Shown piece after piece: positions 15,845 through 26,048 of a stretch of 64,000 nt of DNA. Source of the stretch: Methanospirillum hungatei JF-1 (lineage in GTDB: Archaea > Halobacteriota > Methanomicrobia > Methanomicrobiales > Methanospirillaceae); NCBI RefSeq assembly GCF_000013445.1, contig NC_007796.1, positions 1,586,936 to 1,650,935 on the forward strand, given 5' to 3'. The position numbers and the translations under genes were made by a program. The notes beneath the pieces were generated by a model. That model was not told the DNA's origin, made no database searches, and saw nothing but the letters and a program-made list of their open reading frames with translations. Each line of letters opens with the position of its first letter. The first letter of the stretch is position 1.

Positions 15845-18800
15845 TTAAATTTTAAATTTCGTCATCTCCCTTGAGATACTCTCGGCTATCCCACTCACAT
15901 TTGCAACAACCCTGCCAATCTGTTCAATCGAAGCCGATGCCTCTTCGGTTGCAGCAGCCGCATCCTGAGCCTCCCTGGCAGTACCCTGAATCAGAACGGA
16001 TACCTCATTCACACTTGCCGTGATCTCTTCAACCGATGCAGCCTGTTCTTCGGATGATGACGCCATATCCATCGCATTCCGGGTGATATCCTCAATTGAT
16101 TCAGCGATCTTCGTAAAGGCACTGACTGTTTCTTCGAGTGCATGGTTCCCGTCTTCAACCGCAGTTCCTGCAGCGATTATCGCATCATTTGCCTTCTTTG
16201 CCTTTGCCTGCAGATTTGCGATCATGTCCGCTATATTCTCAGCTGATGCACGGGAATCCTGGGCAAGGGACTTTACTTCCGCAGCAACAACAGCAAATCC
16301 CCGACCAGCTTCTCCGGCCCGTGCAGCCTCAATTGCAGCGTTGAGGGCAAGGAGATTGGTCTGGTTGGATATATCTGTAATGAGACGGACAATCTTTCCA
16401 ATCTCCTCCATCTGCTGATTAATCTCACGAACAATCTGATCCACCTCACTTGTTGAACCAGTAATTCCCTTCATAGCAGACTCAGACTTTTTCGCAAGAT
16501 CTATACCCTCCTTAGAGAATTGGTTTGCCTCCGTTGCAGAATGGGAGACCTTTTCAGCCCGTTGTGAAACCTCACCGACGGTTATTGTCAGATCCTCCAT
16601 GGCTTTGAGAACCTGGGTTATTCCGTCATCTCCCTGCTCTGCATTGGCACTGACACTCCCGGTATTTCTGGCAATCTGTTGTGCACCGGCAGATACTTCC
16701 TCAACACTTGCGGTGGCCTCTTCTGCATTCGAAGCAAGTTCAAGGATCTGCTTATTAATCGCTCCGATGGCATCGCAGATCTGAATGCCGATGTTGTCAA
16801 GAGCGGTCTTAAATCCGACCCAGTCTCCGGCCACCTTCAGGGATGAATCAACCCGTGCACTGAAATTTGCATTGGCATACTCATTTGCGACACGAATCGC
16901 TTCCTGGACCGGGGTGACGACAGATTCCAGTGTATCATTAATCCCGCTCAGAACCTCTGCAAAATCTCCGGTGACCTGGGTGATATCTGCACGGTTTTTC
17001 AGGTCTCCCTGAATGGCTCCTTTCGCAAGACTTTTTGCCTGAACGACCAGGTTTTTCACGGAATCCCGTGCACGATGAAGATTGACGGTCAGATCAACGA
17101 TCTTCTTTCGGACATCATCAGTATACTGATCTGATTCAGGGATTCGGACTTCAAAATCGGTCTTTCCATTTGCAAACATACCAAGGCAGTATGAGATATT
17201 CCGAACCGATTCATCAAGATATTTCTCAACCTTCTTAATTGCGGTTATATCCTGAATAACTTCAACATGTCCGATATCCTTTCCTGAAGCATCCTTAACA
17301 TACCCCACATCAACTTTGAAAAATCCTCCTTCCTGTTCAAAGAAGGTTTCTCTCTTCCCTGCCCTGAGACACTCAATACCGCAATCTTTTGTCCGGCAGA
17401 TATTTGCATTCCACCGGTTACACTGAGTCCCTATAGCCTGTTTTTTGTCTACGTTTGCCATCTTAGCCGTGGCAGGATTCAGGAATGTCCAGTTCATGTT
17501 CAGGTCGGTAACAGAAACCGGGAATGGGATTGCATCAAGAATAGACTCAAACCAGGCTACCTTATCTGCAATCGTATCGACTGTCGCATTGATTCCTTCA
17601 ATAATCCGACGGTATTCACCCTCATGCCTGCTCACATCAGCCCGGACATTAAAGTTACCCTGCGATGCTGCATCGACAAGCATGGTTGTATCCCGGGTTA
17701 ATGCCTGAAGGTTTTCAAATGCCTTAATAAAACCAGGAACGATACGATCCTGTTCTGAACGTCTTCCAATCTGCCGGTACTCTGCAAGTTCTGAAAGATC
17801 TCCGTGACTGATCTTCTCAATTGAACCTGCGATGTGATTTACCCGGTCACGGACAGCATTAATATTCGATGCAAGAGAGACAAAATCACCCAGGTATGCA
17901 GATTCATCCATGGCCTTCGTATGGTCATTTACCGCCATCCGTTCAAGAACAGCCCCGGCATCCCGAAGCGGTGTGATAACGGCATCCAGAGAATTATTTA
18001 TCCCTTCAACAATCTTCCGGTAATCTCCCAGGTGTTTTGTTACATCGGCCCGTGTTTCAAGGCGACCTTCGACTGCCGCTACTGAGAGCATACCGGCATC
18101 ACTGATCAGCTGGTGTATCGCATCGATACAATTATTCAGATTATTTTTAATCTCATTGAAATCCCCGTTATACTCTTCAGTAATCCGGGGTGGGAGATCG
18201 CCTTTTGATATCCGATCTACATATTCTGCTGCAACATTCAATGGACTAATGATGCTGTCCAAAGTCCCATTGATTCCTTCCATGAGAAGTTTGAGTTCCC
18301 CTGAATACGGTGCCGGATCCACCCGGGCATCAAGACTTCCAGCCTGAGACTGTTCAGTGAGGGCAATAATATCACGGACTGCATTCTTCTCTTCTGTCTT
18401 ATCGATATAATATGCAAAAATCGAGAGGAGGTTACCATCTTCAGCAAAAAATGGCGTGTAATAATACTGAAGATGTTTAGTCCCACTGGCAACCACCGCG
18501 TCCAGATCCCCATGCACCTGGCTTTTCGTCTCGATCCCTTCAGCAAGGGATCCGCCTGCCCGGTTCCGGACATCAAAATCGGTAACTTTCATCTTCTGAA
18601 TTTCTTCGATGGATTTATCAGTCAGAACGGCAAACGCATGGTTTGCGTACGTTATTGAGAGATCCGGTTTGAGATCGATGATCGGAGTCGGGGCATTGGC
18701 GATAATAAACTCTGATTTTTTCCTGAGCGCGACAACATCGGTTATATCAACAATCGTAGCCATAAGACAGGTCTTTCCTTCATATTCAATGAGTTGGAGA

Positions 18801-19120
18801 GTTACCTGACAGGGAAATATGGACCCGTCTAACCGTTTATGTTCCCATTCAAAACTGACAACTTCACCGGAAAATGCCATCTGGATGAATTGTGCAGCCC
18901 CCTCATTTGAATCGGTCCCATTCCTTTGTTTTTCAGGCGAGAGGATCGATGGAGGTTTGCCGATGATGTCCTCGACAGTATTGGCACGAAACATTGCATA
19001 CGTAGCCGCATTACAATCAATGTAGACCCCTTCAGGTCCGATTATCTGGATTGAGGAAGAAGTCGCATCCAGGATATTCTGAAGTGAGGCGATGTCTGAG
19101 GTTCGAGTTTTTCCATTCAT
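15845..19120 (-). CDS. Cytoplasmic methyl-accepting chemotaxis protein with PAS and poly-HAMP
   Basis: This 1091-residue chemoreceptor has no membrane segment, so it senses intracellular signals. There are two PAS domains at about 10-130 and 135-250. A series of HAMP-like repeats follows at about 255-500, each with a pattern like [18 protein letters not shown] third PAS at about 515-635 carries a four-cysteine cluster CX8CX4CX3C. More HAMP-like units follow. The signalling domain (about 760-1091) has the hairpin tip [20 protein letters not shown]. Several EE/Q pairs resemble methylation sites. It would control a CheA kinase, which is not in this window, through CheW. Upstream is a TATA box framed by a perfect inverted repeat. 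Confidence 0.9.
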   Translation of the reverse strand: MNGKTRTSDIASLQNILDATSSSIQIIGPEGVYIDCNAATYAMFRANTVEDIIGKPPSILSPEKQRNGTDSNEGAAQFIQMAFSGEVVSFEWEHKRLDGSIFPCQVTLQLIEYEGKTCLMATIVDITDVVALRKKSEFIIANAPTPIIDLKPDLSITYANHAFAVLTDKSIEEIQKMKVTDFDVRNRAGGSLAEGIETKSQVHGDLDAVVASGTKHLQYYYTPFFAEDGNLLSIFAYYIDKTEEKNAVRDIIALTEQSQAGSLDARVDPAPYSGELKLLMEGINGTLDSIISPLNVAAEYVDRISKGDLPPRITEEYNGDFNEIKNNLNNCIDAIHQLISDAGMLSVAAVEGRLETRADVTKHLGDYRKIVEGINNSLDAVITPLRDAGAVLERMAVNDHTKAMDESAYLGDFVSLASNINAVRDRVNHIAGSIEKISHGDLSELAEYRQIGRRSEQDRIVPGFIKAFENLQALTRDTTMLVDAASQGNFNVRADVSRHEGEYRRIIEGINATVDTIADKVAWFESILDAIPFPVSVTDLNMNWTFLNPATAKMANVDKKQAIGTQCNRWNANICRTKDCGIECLRAGKRETFFEQEGGFFKVDVGYVKDASGKDIGHVEVIQDITAIKKVEKYLDESVRNISYCLGMFANGKTDFEVRIPESDQYTDDVRKKIVDLTVNLHRARDSVKNLVVQAKSLAKGAIQGDLKNRADITQVTGDFAEVLSGINDTLESVVTPVQEAIRVANEYANANFSARVDSSLKVAGDWVGFKTALDNIGIQICDAIGAINKQILELASNAEEATASVEEVSAGAQQIARNTGSVSANAEQGDDGITQVLKAMEDLTITVGEVSQRAEKVSHSATEANQFSKEGIDLAKKSESAMKGITGSTSEVDQIVREINQQMEEIGKIVRLITDISNQTNLLALNAAIEAARAGEAGRGFAVVAAEVKSLAQDSRASAENIADMIANLQAKAKKANDAIIAAGTAVEDGNHALEETVSAFTKIAESIEDITRNAMDMASSSEEQAASVEEITASVNEVSVLIQGTAREAQDAAAATEEASASIEQIGRVVANVSGIAESISREMTKFKI

Positions 19121-19136
19121 GATATTCCCATCCTGA

Positions 19137-19179
19137 CCGATATCTGAAGATATAAATTTATAAGGGATATAGATATCGG
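19137..19179 (-). promoter_or_regulatory. TATA box framed by 9-bp inverted repeats
   Basis: Perfect arms CCGATATCT (19137-19145) and AGATATCGG (19171-19179) enclose the palindromic TATAAATTTATA (19151-19162). The arrangement sits upstream of the chemoreceptor at 15845-19120, with the TATA about 35 bp from its ATG. It has the look of an operator in which a dimeric regulator would block or recruit TBP/TFB. A similar TATAAATTTAT stands upstream of the chemoreceptor at 23492. Confidence 0.6.
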
Positions 19180-19336
19180 TTCAGAACCACATGGGTTCGC
19201 ATATAGAGTCCCGATAGAGTGCATGGACAGGCACGTACTATATTTCATTGAGGCGCAGGTTATTGATCATTTGAAATGGACAAATTTATCCAATGGGAAT
19301 GGATAATTTAATCAATATTCAATACGAGTACTACTT

Positions 19337-20548
19337 ATGATACTCAGGGATGACATTACAAAGATAGTCAAATCCCAGAGAAATTCAATAATTAATAGGA
19401 ATCAAGGAGTTATCCGACACGACATTATAAAAATACATCCTCATCAGAATTTTGCGATCATCCTTTCAGGTATAAGGCGATGTGGGAAGAGTACACTTCT
19501 TGTGCAGATGATGAAAAAGGAGGAAAACTTCTATTATCTGAATTTTGAAGATCCACGACTAATCGATTTTACTATTCAGGATTATGAAGTGTTAGAGGAG
19601 GTATTTCATCAGGAGTATGGATTCCATGATCTGTATTTCTTTGACGAAATCCAAAACCTGTCCGGGTGGGAATATTATATCCGGCATCTCCTGGATTCTG
19701 AAAAGAAAGTCATTATCACCGGATCACATGCATCTTTACTGAGTCGTGAACTTGGGACCAAACTCACCGGCAGGAACCTGCGACTGGAATTATTCCCCTT
19801 CTCATATCAGGAATATCTCGAATATACTCATAAAGAGGATTCTGATACCTCATTCAATGACTACCTCTTCACAGGAGGCTTCCCGGAGTATATCCGAGTG
19901 GGCCTGGAAGAAGTATTACAAAACCTGCTTCTGGATATTATTGCAAGAGACATTATCTACCGTAACAATATTAAAAATCCTGCACTCATCACTGAAATTG
20001 CCGTGTACCTGCTTGGAAATATCGCCAGGGAGATGACACTATCACAATTACAAAAGATCTTTTCAGCGATAGGATCGGTCACAACCATTGCCTCCTATAT
20101 CTCCCATCTGGAAGATGCCTACATCCTCTTTACTCTGCCACGTTTTAGTTATTCTCATAAGAGCAGACAGATCAATCCTAAAAAGGTATACGCTGTCGAT
20201 AACGGACTTATATATGCCAACACCACAGGTTTTACTGAAGATTATGGAAGGCTTTTAGAGAACCTTGTATTTATCATGTTACGGAAAAAATACAGGGAGT
20301 TATTCTATTTCAGGGAAAAACATGAATGTGATTTTATTGTAAAGGAAAAGACCAAAGTCACCAGAGCAATTCAGGTCTGTTATGAAGTAACCAGCAGGAA
20401 TAAAGACCGGGAAATAAGGGGTCTTCTTGAAGCGATGGAGATGTTTGATCTGAAAGAGGGGTATATCCTTACCGGGAAACAAGAGGATCTGCTCACCGTC
20501 GACGGGAGAACAATTATCTTAATGCCTGCTCGTTCCTTTGCAGGGTAA
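19337..20548 (+). CDS. AAA ATPase with DUF4143 / PD-(D/E)XK C-terminus
   Basis: This is a 403-residue intact relative of the broken gene at 12669-13970. Walker A is SGIRRCGKST and Walker B is LYFFDEIQ, followed by a sensor-like ITGSHASLL. The conserved YLFTGGFPEY region is present. The C-terminal nuclease-like motif is HECDFIVKE and then RAIQVCY. The cellular role of the family is unknown. A T-rich stretch (TTTTTTATTTT) just after the stop could terminate transcription. Confidence 0.85.
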   Translation: MILRDDITKIVKSQRNSIINRNQGVIRHDIIKIHPHQNFAIILSGIRRCGKSTLLVQMMKKEENFYYLNFEDPRLIDFTIQDYEVLEEVFHQEYGFHDLYFFDEIQNLSGWEYYIRHLLDSEKKVIITGSHASLLSRELGTKLTGRNLRLELFPFSYQEYLEYTHKEDSDTSFNDYLFTGGFPEYIRVGLEEVLQNLLLDIIARDIIYRNNIKNPALITEIAVYLLGNIAREMTLSQLQKIFSAIGSVTTIASYISHLEDAYILFTLPRFSYSHKSRQINPKKVYAVDNGLIYANTTGFTEDYGRLLENLVFIMLRKKYRELFYFREKHECDFIVKEKTKVTRAIQVCYEVTSRNKDREIRGLLEAMEMFDLKEGYILTGKQEDLLTVDGRTIILMPARSFAG

Positions 20549-20562
20549 CCTTTTTTATTTTA
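20549..20562 (+). terminator. T-tract terminator after the AAA ATPase
   Basis: CCTTTTTTATTTTAA follows directly after the stop codon. Archaeal RNA polymerase terminates at oligo-T runs without needing a hairpin. Confidence 0.35.
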
Positions 20563-20563
20563 A

Positions 20564-20940
20564 TGTATTGAGAGTGATACCATTCTGACAACCGGTGTGA
20601 GTCCTGGTGAGTTCAAACTCTATAAATGTAAAAATAACCTCTGGGATAGTGCAACACCAGTCATAGTTGGGGGCCATCATCTGGCTAATCTCTTTGTTGG
20701 TCAGTTTCTCTTTGATGATCAGCCTTTCGATAGAGAATTATTCCGAAAACAGGCAGAGAAATACGGTTTTGACATGGAAGCATATCTTGCTGCATTAGAC
20801 GAGGTTCCCCGATGGAACCATGATCAGGTCACAAAGTCATGAAATTTTTCACCCGTCTTGCCGGATTAATTGCAGAACTGATTATGAATAATATCAGACT
20901 GGCACGAACCCTGGCAGAACACAAGAGGGACATTCCATAA
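20564..20940 (+). pseudogene. Remnant of a PocR-domain sensor kinase
   Basis: The translation CIESDTILTTGV continuing through YKCKNNLWD, GGHHLANLFVGQFLFDD and YLAALDEVPRW matches residues of the PocR sensory domain in the 2062-residue kinase at 31734-37922. The matching segments there are CIESDLYLT, YKCKNNMWD and YLAALDRVPRW. Just after VTKS the frame changes by one base near 20840 and continues as MKFFTRLAGL...NIRLARTLAEH, again matching the kinase (MDFYTRFSSL, NITLARSLLDQ). The fragment lacks both ends of the parent gene. It is a truncated, frameshifted gene relic. Confidence 0.8.
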
Positions 20941-20994
20941 CGGCATCATTCTGATTACATGAGAAGATTTTATTGAAAAAATAGAAATTTGCCA

Positions 20995-21843
20995 TCATTT
21001 TCTTTTTTGATAGACTAATGCCCCTTTTACCGGGCATACCTGTGTGCATCGCCCGCATAGGAAGCATTCCGACTTATTACTATCGGCATATGCTTCACCA
21101 ACAGGACAAACCTTCTCACATTGTTTACAGGAGATGCAGGCATCGGTCCTGGTAAGCCTCATGAGTGAGAAATACGAAGCCAGAGTAAGAAATAACCCAT
21201 ATGGACAGATAAATCTGCAAAATGGACGATAGATAAAGAGCCCAAGGAGCATGATACCTGCAAACAGGTAAAATTTCACGGAGGTATATTCAAGGAAAAA
21301 GAAATATTTCATGCCAATACATTTGAACTGGAAATTCGGAAAAAACAGGGCAAACCAGACAAATAACACAAAAACAACAATATGGATGATAAGAACAGAC
21401 CGTTTCCAGGGAATCGCTATCTTTGGAGTCGGGACTTTCGAAAGTAACTCCTGTATGGCCCCTATAGGACAGACTGCACTACAATATGCCCTCCCTCCAA
21501 TTACAGTCAGCAGAATGAAGAGGAACAGGAAAAACAAGATGGCTTCTAAGGGCATTCCTAATTTCCGAATTTCACCAAAAAGAACCTGTTGAAACTGGTA
21601 TGGTAAAACCGGAGCAAATATAAGAAACCCAAGCAAGGTTGACAGAACCAGCAGAACAATCTGAACCGCAGGTCTGAAAAGTCCTTTTTTATAGAGATAA
21701 AAGATGAGAGGGACTGCAATAAGAGCATATATAAGACCGAAAAATTGTGGGACAGATGAAAGAACCATAACAAGTATCATTCCCTGCAGGAATCTTAAGA
21801 CTTTGGGAACCAAGTAATACCTGGAAATGGTTGGTTCATACAA
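20995..21843 (-). CDS. Membrane-bound 4Fe-4S ferredoxin, NapH/YccM-like
   Basis: This 282-residue integral membrane protein has about five hydrophobic segments. Cysteine motifs of the NapH/NosR/YccM type, CSAVCPIG and CRFICPYG, lie at the membrane face. A C-terminal soluble part carries two ferredoxin-type clusters (CISCKQCEKVCP and CFLCGRCTQVCP). It would pass electrons across or along the membrane to an unidentified partner. The only in-frame start near the N-terminus is TTG 21843, with a stop shortly upstream. An internal ATG at about residue 22 is the alternative. It stands alone, with no obvious redox partner. Confidence 0.8.
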   Translation of the reverse strand: MYEPTISRYYLVPKVLRFLQGMILVMVLSSVPQFFGLIYALIAVPLIFYLYKKGLFRPAVQIVLLVLSTLLGFLIFAPVLPYQFQQVLFGEIRKLGMPLEAILFFLFLFILLTVIGGRAYCSAVCPIGAIQELLSKVPTPKIAIPWKRSVLIIHIVVFVLFVWFALFFPNFQFKCIGMKYFFFLEYTSVKFYLFAGIMLLGLFIYRPFCRFICPYGLFLTLASYFSLMRLTRTDACISCKQCEKVCPVGEAYADSNKSECFLCGRCTQVCPVKGALVYQKRK

Positions 21844-22357
21844 AGCGTCAGAGAAAATTCAGAACATGTACGTTCGATTATGAAGTTCTATAAACGCTCT
21901 TCCTGCTCCAGCTTTGTGGCAAATTTATAAGCCATGACACGGAGCGATGCAGTTCCGGCCATCAGGGTGTTCGTATACAATCCCTAACCTTTGGAAAGAG
22001 GCCTGAAGGTTCCTTTCAGAACCGATACCCCGATAAGAATGACCGACTGCAGAGTATCAAAAACATCGGCAGAGTTATTCCCACGGGTTTCAGACTCATA
22101 AAATATTTTTGGATCAGCTACTCCGAGAGATCTGCCCGGATTCTTCAGTCATCCTCCGCATTGTGTGAGGGAGATCATCCATATCGTTCATAGTACCCGT
22201 CTGATCATGCATCTTTATAAAACCCGGATTTGACCCGCATCAGAAATCACCTGCCAGTATTACCTCACATATTTTTCCTGATTCATGGCCTGCACTTCAG
22301 GAGAATAATATATAATTATTTATATATTTGGATCTATTGGTAAGGAGGCGAATTCGG
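21844..22357. other. Intergenic region with a possible decayed minus-strand gene
   Basis: From about 22209 down to 21895 the minus strand reads MHDQTGTMNDMDDLPHTMRR, then shifts frame. It continues as ADPKIFYESETRGNNSAD, reaches a stop (TAG), and goes on as LYTNTLMAGTASLRVMAYK. A TATA-like TTTTATAAAG precedes the ATG. The continuity across one frameshift and one stop suggests a degraded small gene of unknown family. The right end (22300-22330) holds the promoter of the next gene. Confidence 0.35.
22303..22328 (+). promoter_or_regulatory. A/T-rich promoter of the fourth Rpn gene
   Basis: Two overlapping TATA-like boxes, AATATATAATT and TTTATATATTT, lie 30-55 bp before ATG 22358. The ribosome binding site AAGGAGGCG follows immediately. 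Confidence 0.5.
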
Positions 22358-23296
22358 ATGAATGATTCTGACCATCCTTACAAACGATTGTTCAGCCATC
22401 CTGAGATGATAGCAGACCTCATCAGGGGATTTCTAGATCCTAAACTGGTATCCGGCTGCGATCTTTCAACCCTGGAGCGATGTAATGGGAGTTATGTCAC
22501 TGATGACCTCCGGGAACGGGAAGATGATATCATCTGGAGACTAGCCTATGGAGACCGGACACTCATTCTTTATCTCCTGATTGAGTTCCAGTCAAAACCT
22601 GATTACTCCATGCCAATCAGGATTATGTCATATATGGCCCTTTTATGGCAGGATCTGATACGATCAGGAGTGATCGTTCCATCGAGGATACCAGGTATTA
22701 TTCCAATTGTCCTCTATAATGGAGAAATCCCATGGAAAGTACCCCATGATATCAGAGAGACGATTCAGATGCCAAAACCGGTGAGCAGATTCATCCCGTC
22801 GGTTCCTTATCTCCTGATTGATGAACTGAGACTTTCAGTGCATCATCTTATGGAGGTCAGAAACCTTGCTGCATGTTTATTCGGGCTGGAACAGTCATCA
22901 GGACCGTTGGAACTTTTTGAACTGGGAGCGAGACTGAACAGATGGATGCAGACAGATCCTAATTTGGATTCAATGAGAAGAGATTTTTCATTATTTTTCG
23001 AAAATACATTAAAGAGGGATGACGATATATCTATATCAAATCCATTTCAGGGAGGAACCATGTTAGCTGAAAGAGTCAATAAATGGATTGCCCAATACAA
23101 GGCGGAAGGGAGAAAAGAGGGCAAAGAAGAAGGAAAAAAAGAAGGATTACTGGAGGGAAGGGTAGAAGGAAAATTGGAAGGCAAACTGGAAGGAATGGCA
23201 ACCATCCTTAAACGGATGAAAGAGAAGGGAATGTCAGTTACAGAAATCGCAACAATTACCGGGCTTCCAGAAGATGAAATCCAGCACCTGATCTGA
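22358..23296 (+). CDS. Rpn-family nuclease / putative transposase, diverged copy 4
   Basis: This 312-residue protein is collinear with the tandem copies at 9332-12404 but clearly diverged. MNDSDHPYKRLFSHPEM replaces MKDSDHQYKRIFSHPRM. The nuclease residues REREDDIIW and LIEFQSKPDY are conserved. The C-terminal xEGx tract is much longer, about eight units of KEEG/KLEG type before the EIATITGLPEDEI helix. The start at 22358 is chosen for AAGGAGG nine bases upstream; the frame extends to 22328. An eight-T run at 23321 follows. Confidence 0.85.
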   Translation: MNDSDHPYKRLFSHPEMIADLIRGFLDPKLVSGCDLSTLERCNGSYVTDDLREREDDIIWRLAYGDRTLILYLLIEFQSKPDYSMPIRIMSYMALLWQDLIRSGVIVPSRIPGIIPIVLYNGEIPWKVPHDIRETIQMPKPVSRFIPSVPYLLIDELRLSVHHLMEVRNLAACLFGLEQSSGPLELFELGARLNRWMQTDPNLDSMRRDFSLFFENTLKRDDDISISNPFQGGTMLAERVNKWIAQYKAEGRKEGKEEGKKEGLLEGRVEGKLEGKLEGMATILKRMKEKGMSVTEIATITGLPEDEIQHLI

Positions 23297-23320
23297 CCAG
23301 TTCCCCATTCATCTTTCAGC

Positions 23321-23329
23321 TTTTTTTTC
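23321..23329 (+). terminator. Oligo-T terminator after Rpn copy 4
   Basis: A run of eight or more T residues lies about 25 bp past the stop codon, typical of archaeal intrinsic termination. Confidence 0.4.
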
Positions 23330-23491
23330 TACGCTTCAATTCATATAAGGGACCATCCATCAGATCCAATCGATCTTACCCAGGAAACAAGCTATAGATC
23401 TCAACCGATATATAAATTTATCTATATCGATCCCCATTTTCCATCTTTTCTTTTTCACTCATATCCAAAATTTAAGTTGTGTGATTTTGGT

Positions 23492-25918
23492 ATGAATATA
23501 CGATTAAAAATTACTGACTGGCTGAATAATGCCACAATCGGAAAGAAAATTACCCTGATTTGCCTGATTCTTGTCATTATTCCCACATTGGCACTGGGAT
23601 TTATCGCGTATAACTGTGCTGAAACAGCAATACAGGAGAGTCTTCATCTTAATCTGGATACCCAGAACGAGGATATCAGAGAGGCAACAAATACCGTGTA
23701 TGGTCTTACTCAGGGAAAAGTAAACTCAGACCTGAATGTCCTCAAGGAACTCTTCTTTGCCAAAGGACAGCCGACCATTATCAATGGAAACATGATCCTT
23801 GGTTCATCATACAAAGTGAATGATAATTTTGAGATAGTTGATGAGGTTCAAGGACTTCTTGGTGGAGCTGCCACGATATTTCAGAAAAAAGGCGACCAGG
23901 CCATCCGAATATCTACCAATGTCATCGGTGAGGATGGAAAACGTGCCATAGGAACCCCTGTTGCTCAAAATGTATATGATGCAGTCATAAACAAAGGACA
24001 GACATATTATGGAACTGCAGTCGTGGTAGGGAAAAAATATATCACCGCATATGAACCCATCAGGGACCAGTCAAATGATATTATCGGTATCCTCTTTGTT
24101 GGAGTTGAAGAAAAATCCACCATAGGTCTGCTTGAAGACCAGATAAGGAACAAGAAGATCGGTCAAAACGGATACGTATTTGTGGTGGATAGTAAAGGAG
24201 ACGCGATTATCCATCCGACTGAAGCTGGCAAGAGTATGAATAGTCTGCCATTTATTCAGGACATAATAGCACAAAAGGAAGGATATATCAGATATACATA
24301 CCAGGGCAAAGAAAAAGTGGCTTCCTTCTCATACTTTGAACCCTTTGACTGGTATATTGTTGCGAGTGCTGAAATTGAAGACTTCTTAGGGCCGGTAGAA
24401 GCGATCAGAAACACCATCATCCTGGTTGTGCTGGCTGGAATTTTGGGCGGCTATGTCGTCTCGTACCTGTTCAGCCGTTCTATCTCATCACGGATGGAAA
24501 AGCTGGTCAGCCTTGCAAACCGGGTCAGAGATGGTGACCTGTCCGGGGATGATGGATCCAGCCATGCCAAAGATGAAATCGGGATCTTAAGTCGGGCATT
24601 TTCTGATTTGATTACTACCTTTCTTGAGTTTCGAAACGAGATCCACACAATCAGCACCGCTGCCTCATCCGGAGATCTGAACGTCAGGGGGGATGAGAGG
24701 AAATTCAAGGGAGATTATGCCGTCATAATCAATGGTGTGAACAAGACCGTCGATGCCATGGCAGTTCCCCTCAAAGAAGCAATGAGCCTCTCCAAGAAGT
24801 ATGCATCCGGTGATTTCAGGGCACGCATGCGCAAGGATTTAGAGTTACAGGGTGAATTTGTCACCTTCAGCAATGCCCTGAATACTATTGGTATTGATGT
24901 GTCACAGGCACTCTCTGCGGTCATAAATCAGATGGCCCACCTGACCGGTCAGATGAAAGAGGTCAGTAACAGAGTGGATGAAGTAACCGGAGAGACCGAG
25001 GAGGCATATAAGAGCATTGAGGATGTTTCAGAAGGCACCGGACAGGTTGCCAAGATTGCTGCGGCAGTCAATGATCTTGCTGATAAGAGCGGGACTACAA
25101 CACAACAGATTCTTGTTGCAATGCAGGATCTTGCGACAACAGTGTCATCTGTGGCTGCGAAGATGGAGCACGTATCCGAACTGACCAGTACTGCTGCAGA
25201 ACTCTCTGAAAAAGGAAAGGCTGCAGCCGGTAAGGCAGATTCTGGTATGCAGGGGATCATGCAGGCTTCGTCGGTTATTGATCAGATGAACCAGGACATC
25301 AGTGTTCAGATGCAGGAGATAGGACGTATCGTAGACATTATCAGTTCCATTGCTGAAGAAACGAACCTCCTTGCATTAAACGCAGCAATCGAGGCTGCCC
25401 GGGCTGGAGAGGCAGGACTCGGATTTGCTGTCGTTGCAGCGGAAGTAAAGGAACTTGCAAATGAGTCCCAGCAATCAGCGGAGAATATTGCAGGGATTAT
25501 TGCCGGTCTGCAGAAGAAATCAGTTGCCATGGCAGATGCTGTTCAAAAGTCAATCCATGAGGTTGAACAAGGAAACCAGGCAGTGGTGCAGACTCTTGAA
25601 GTCTTTAATAATATTGTTTCATCCATTTCAGTCATAAACAACAGCATGAGTGAAGTGGCTGCGGCAAGTGAGGAACAGGCGGCATCGGTTGAAGAAGTGA
25701 CCGCAAGCGTCAATGAATTCAGCGAGATGATACAACAGACCGCGAAGGAATCTGTCGGTCTTGCTGCTGCCAGCCAGGAGTCCTCTGCTGCAGTGGATCA
25801 GATCTCCAACATGGTCGGCCAGGTGAATGAATCGATAAATCACATCAGAACCTCAACAAGTGAGGCTATGGATGCAGTACATACCATTGAGGAGATGATG
25901 GAGCAGTTTAAATATTGA
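23492..25918 (+). CDS. Membrane chemoreceptor with Cache sensor domain
   Basis: This is an 808-residue methyl-accepting chemotaxis protein. TM1 is at about residues 20-45, and the extracellular Cache-type domain at about 46-305 includes [14 protein letters not shown] and [11 protein letters not shown]2 at about 310-332 is followed by HAMP and a second HAMP-like unit. The signalling domain ends in the tip [20 protein letters not shown]. It should detect a small extracellular ligand and regulate motility through CheW/CheA. ATG 23492 is chosen; five more codons would be possible upstream. A TATATAAATTTA box lies about 80 bp upstream, resembling that of the soluble chemoreceptor. Confidence 0.9.
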   Translation: MNIRLKITDWLNNATIGKKITLICLILVIIPTLALGFIAYNCAETAIQESLHLNLDTQNEDIREATNTVYGLTQGKVNSDLNVLKELFFAKGQPTIINGNMILGSSYKVNDNFEIVDEVQGLLGGAATIFQKKGDQAIRISTNVIGEDGKRAIGTPVAQNVYDAVINKGQTYYGTAVVVGKKYITAYEPIRDQSNDIIGILFVGVEEKSTIGLLEDQIRNKKIGQNGYVFVVDSKGDAIIHPTEAGKSMNSLPFIQDIIAQKEGYIRYTYQGKEKVASFSYFEPFDWYIVASAEIEDFLGPVEAIRNTIILVVLAGILGGYVVSYLFSRSISSRMEKLVSLANRVRDGDLSGDDGSSHAKDEIGILSRAFSDLITTFLEFRNEIHTISTAASSGDLNVRGDERKFKGDYAVIINGVNKTVDAMAVPLKEAMSLSKKYASGDFRARMRKDLELQGEFVTFSNALNTIGIDVSQALSAVINQMAHLTGQMKEVSNRVDEVTGETEEAYKSIEDVSEGTGQVAKIAAAVNDLADKSGTTTQQILVAMQDLATTVSSVAAKMEHVSELTSTAAELSEKGKAAAGKADSGMQGIMQASSVIDQMNQDISVQMQEIGRIVDIISSIAEETNLLALNAAIEAARAGEAGLGFAVVAAEVKELANESQQSAENIAGIIAGLQKKSVAMADAVQKSIHEVEQGNQAVVQTLEVFNNIVSSISVINNSMSEVAAASEEQAASVEEVTASVNEFSEMIQQTAKESVGLAAASQESSAAVDQISNMVGQVNESINHIRTSTSEAMDAVHTIEEMMEQFKY

Positions 25919-25972
25919 TGATGAAGTCATCTTCAGATAATTTAATAAAATAATTAAATGATCAATATTTAA

Positions 25973-25987
25973 TTTTTATATATAAGG
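25973..25987 (+). promoter_or_regulatory. TATA box of the wHTH-PAS-GAF gene
   Basis: TTTTTATATATAAGG lies about 65 bp before ATG 26049, consistent with a leader of about 40 nt. Confidence 0.5.
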
Positions 25988-26048
25988 ATTTCTAAGAAGA
26001 GGATCAAAAGATCGTTCTTCATATGTACAAACCCCCCAGTACATAGTC

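Noticed and set aside
16020-16418. 132-codon plus-strand frame inside the soluble chemoreceptor gene
   Set aside because: It is a mirror of the helical signalling domain codons; the protein on the opposite strand has full family motifs.
24949-25530. Long minus-strand open frames opposite the chemoreceptor
   Set aside because: They are antisense to a strongly supported coding region with repetitive heptad codons, contain Ala/Ser-rich low-complexity translations, and lack ribosome binding sites.
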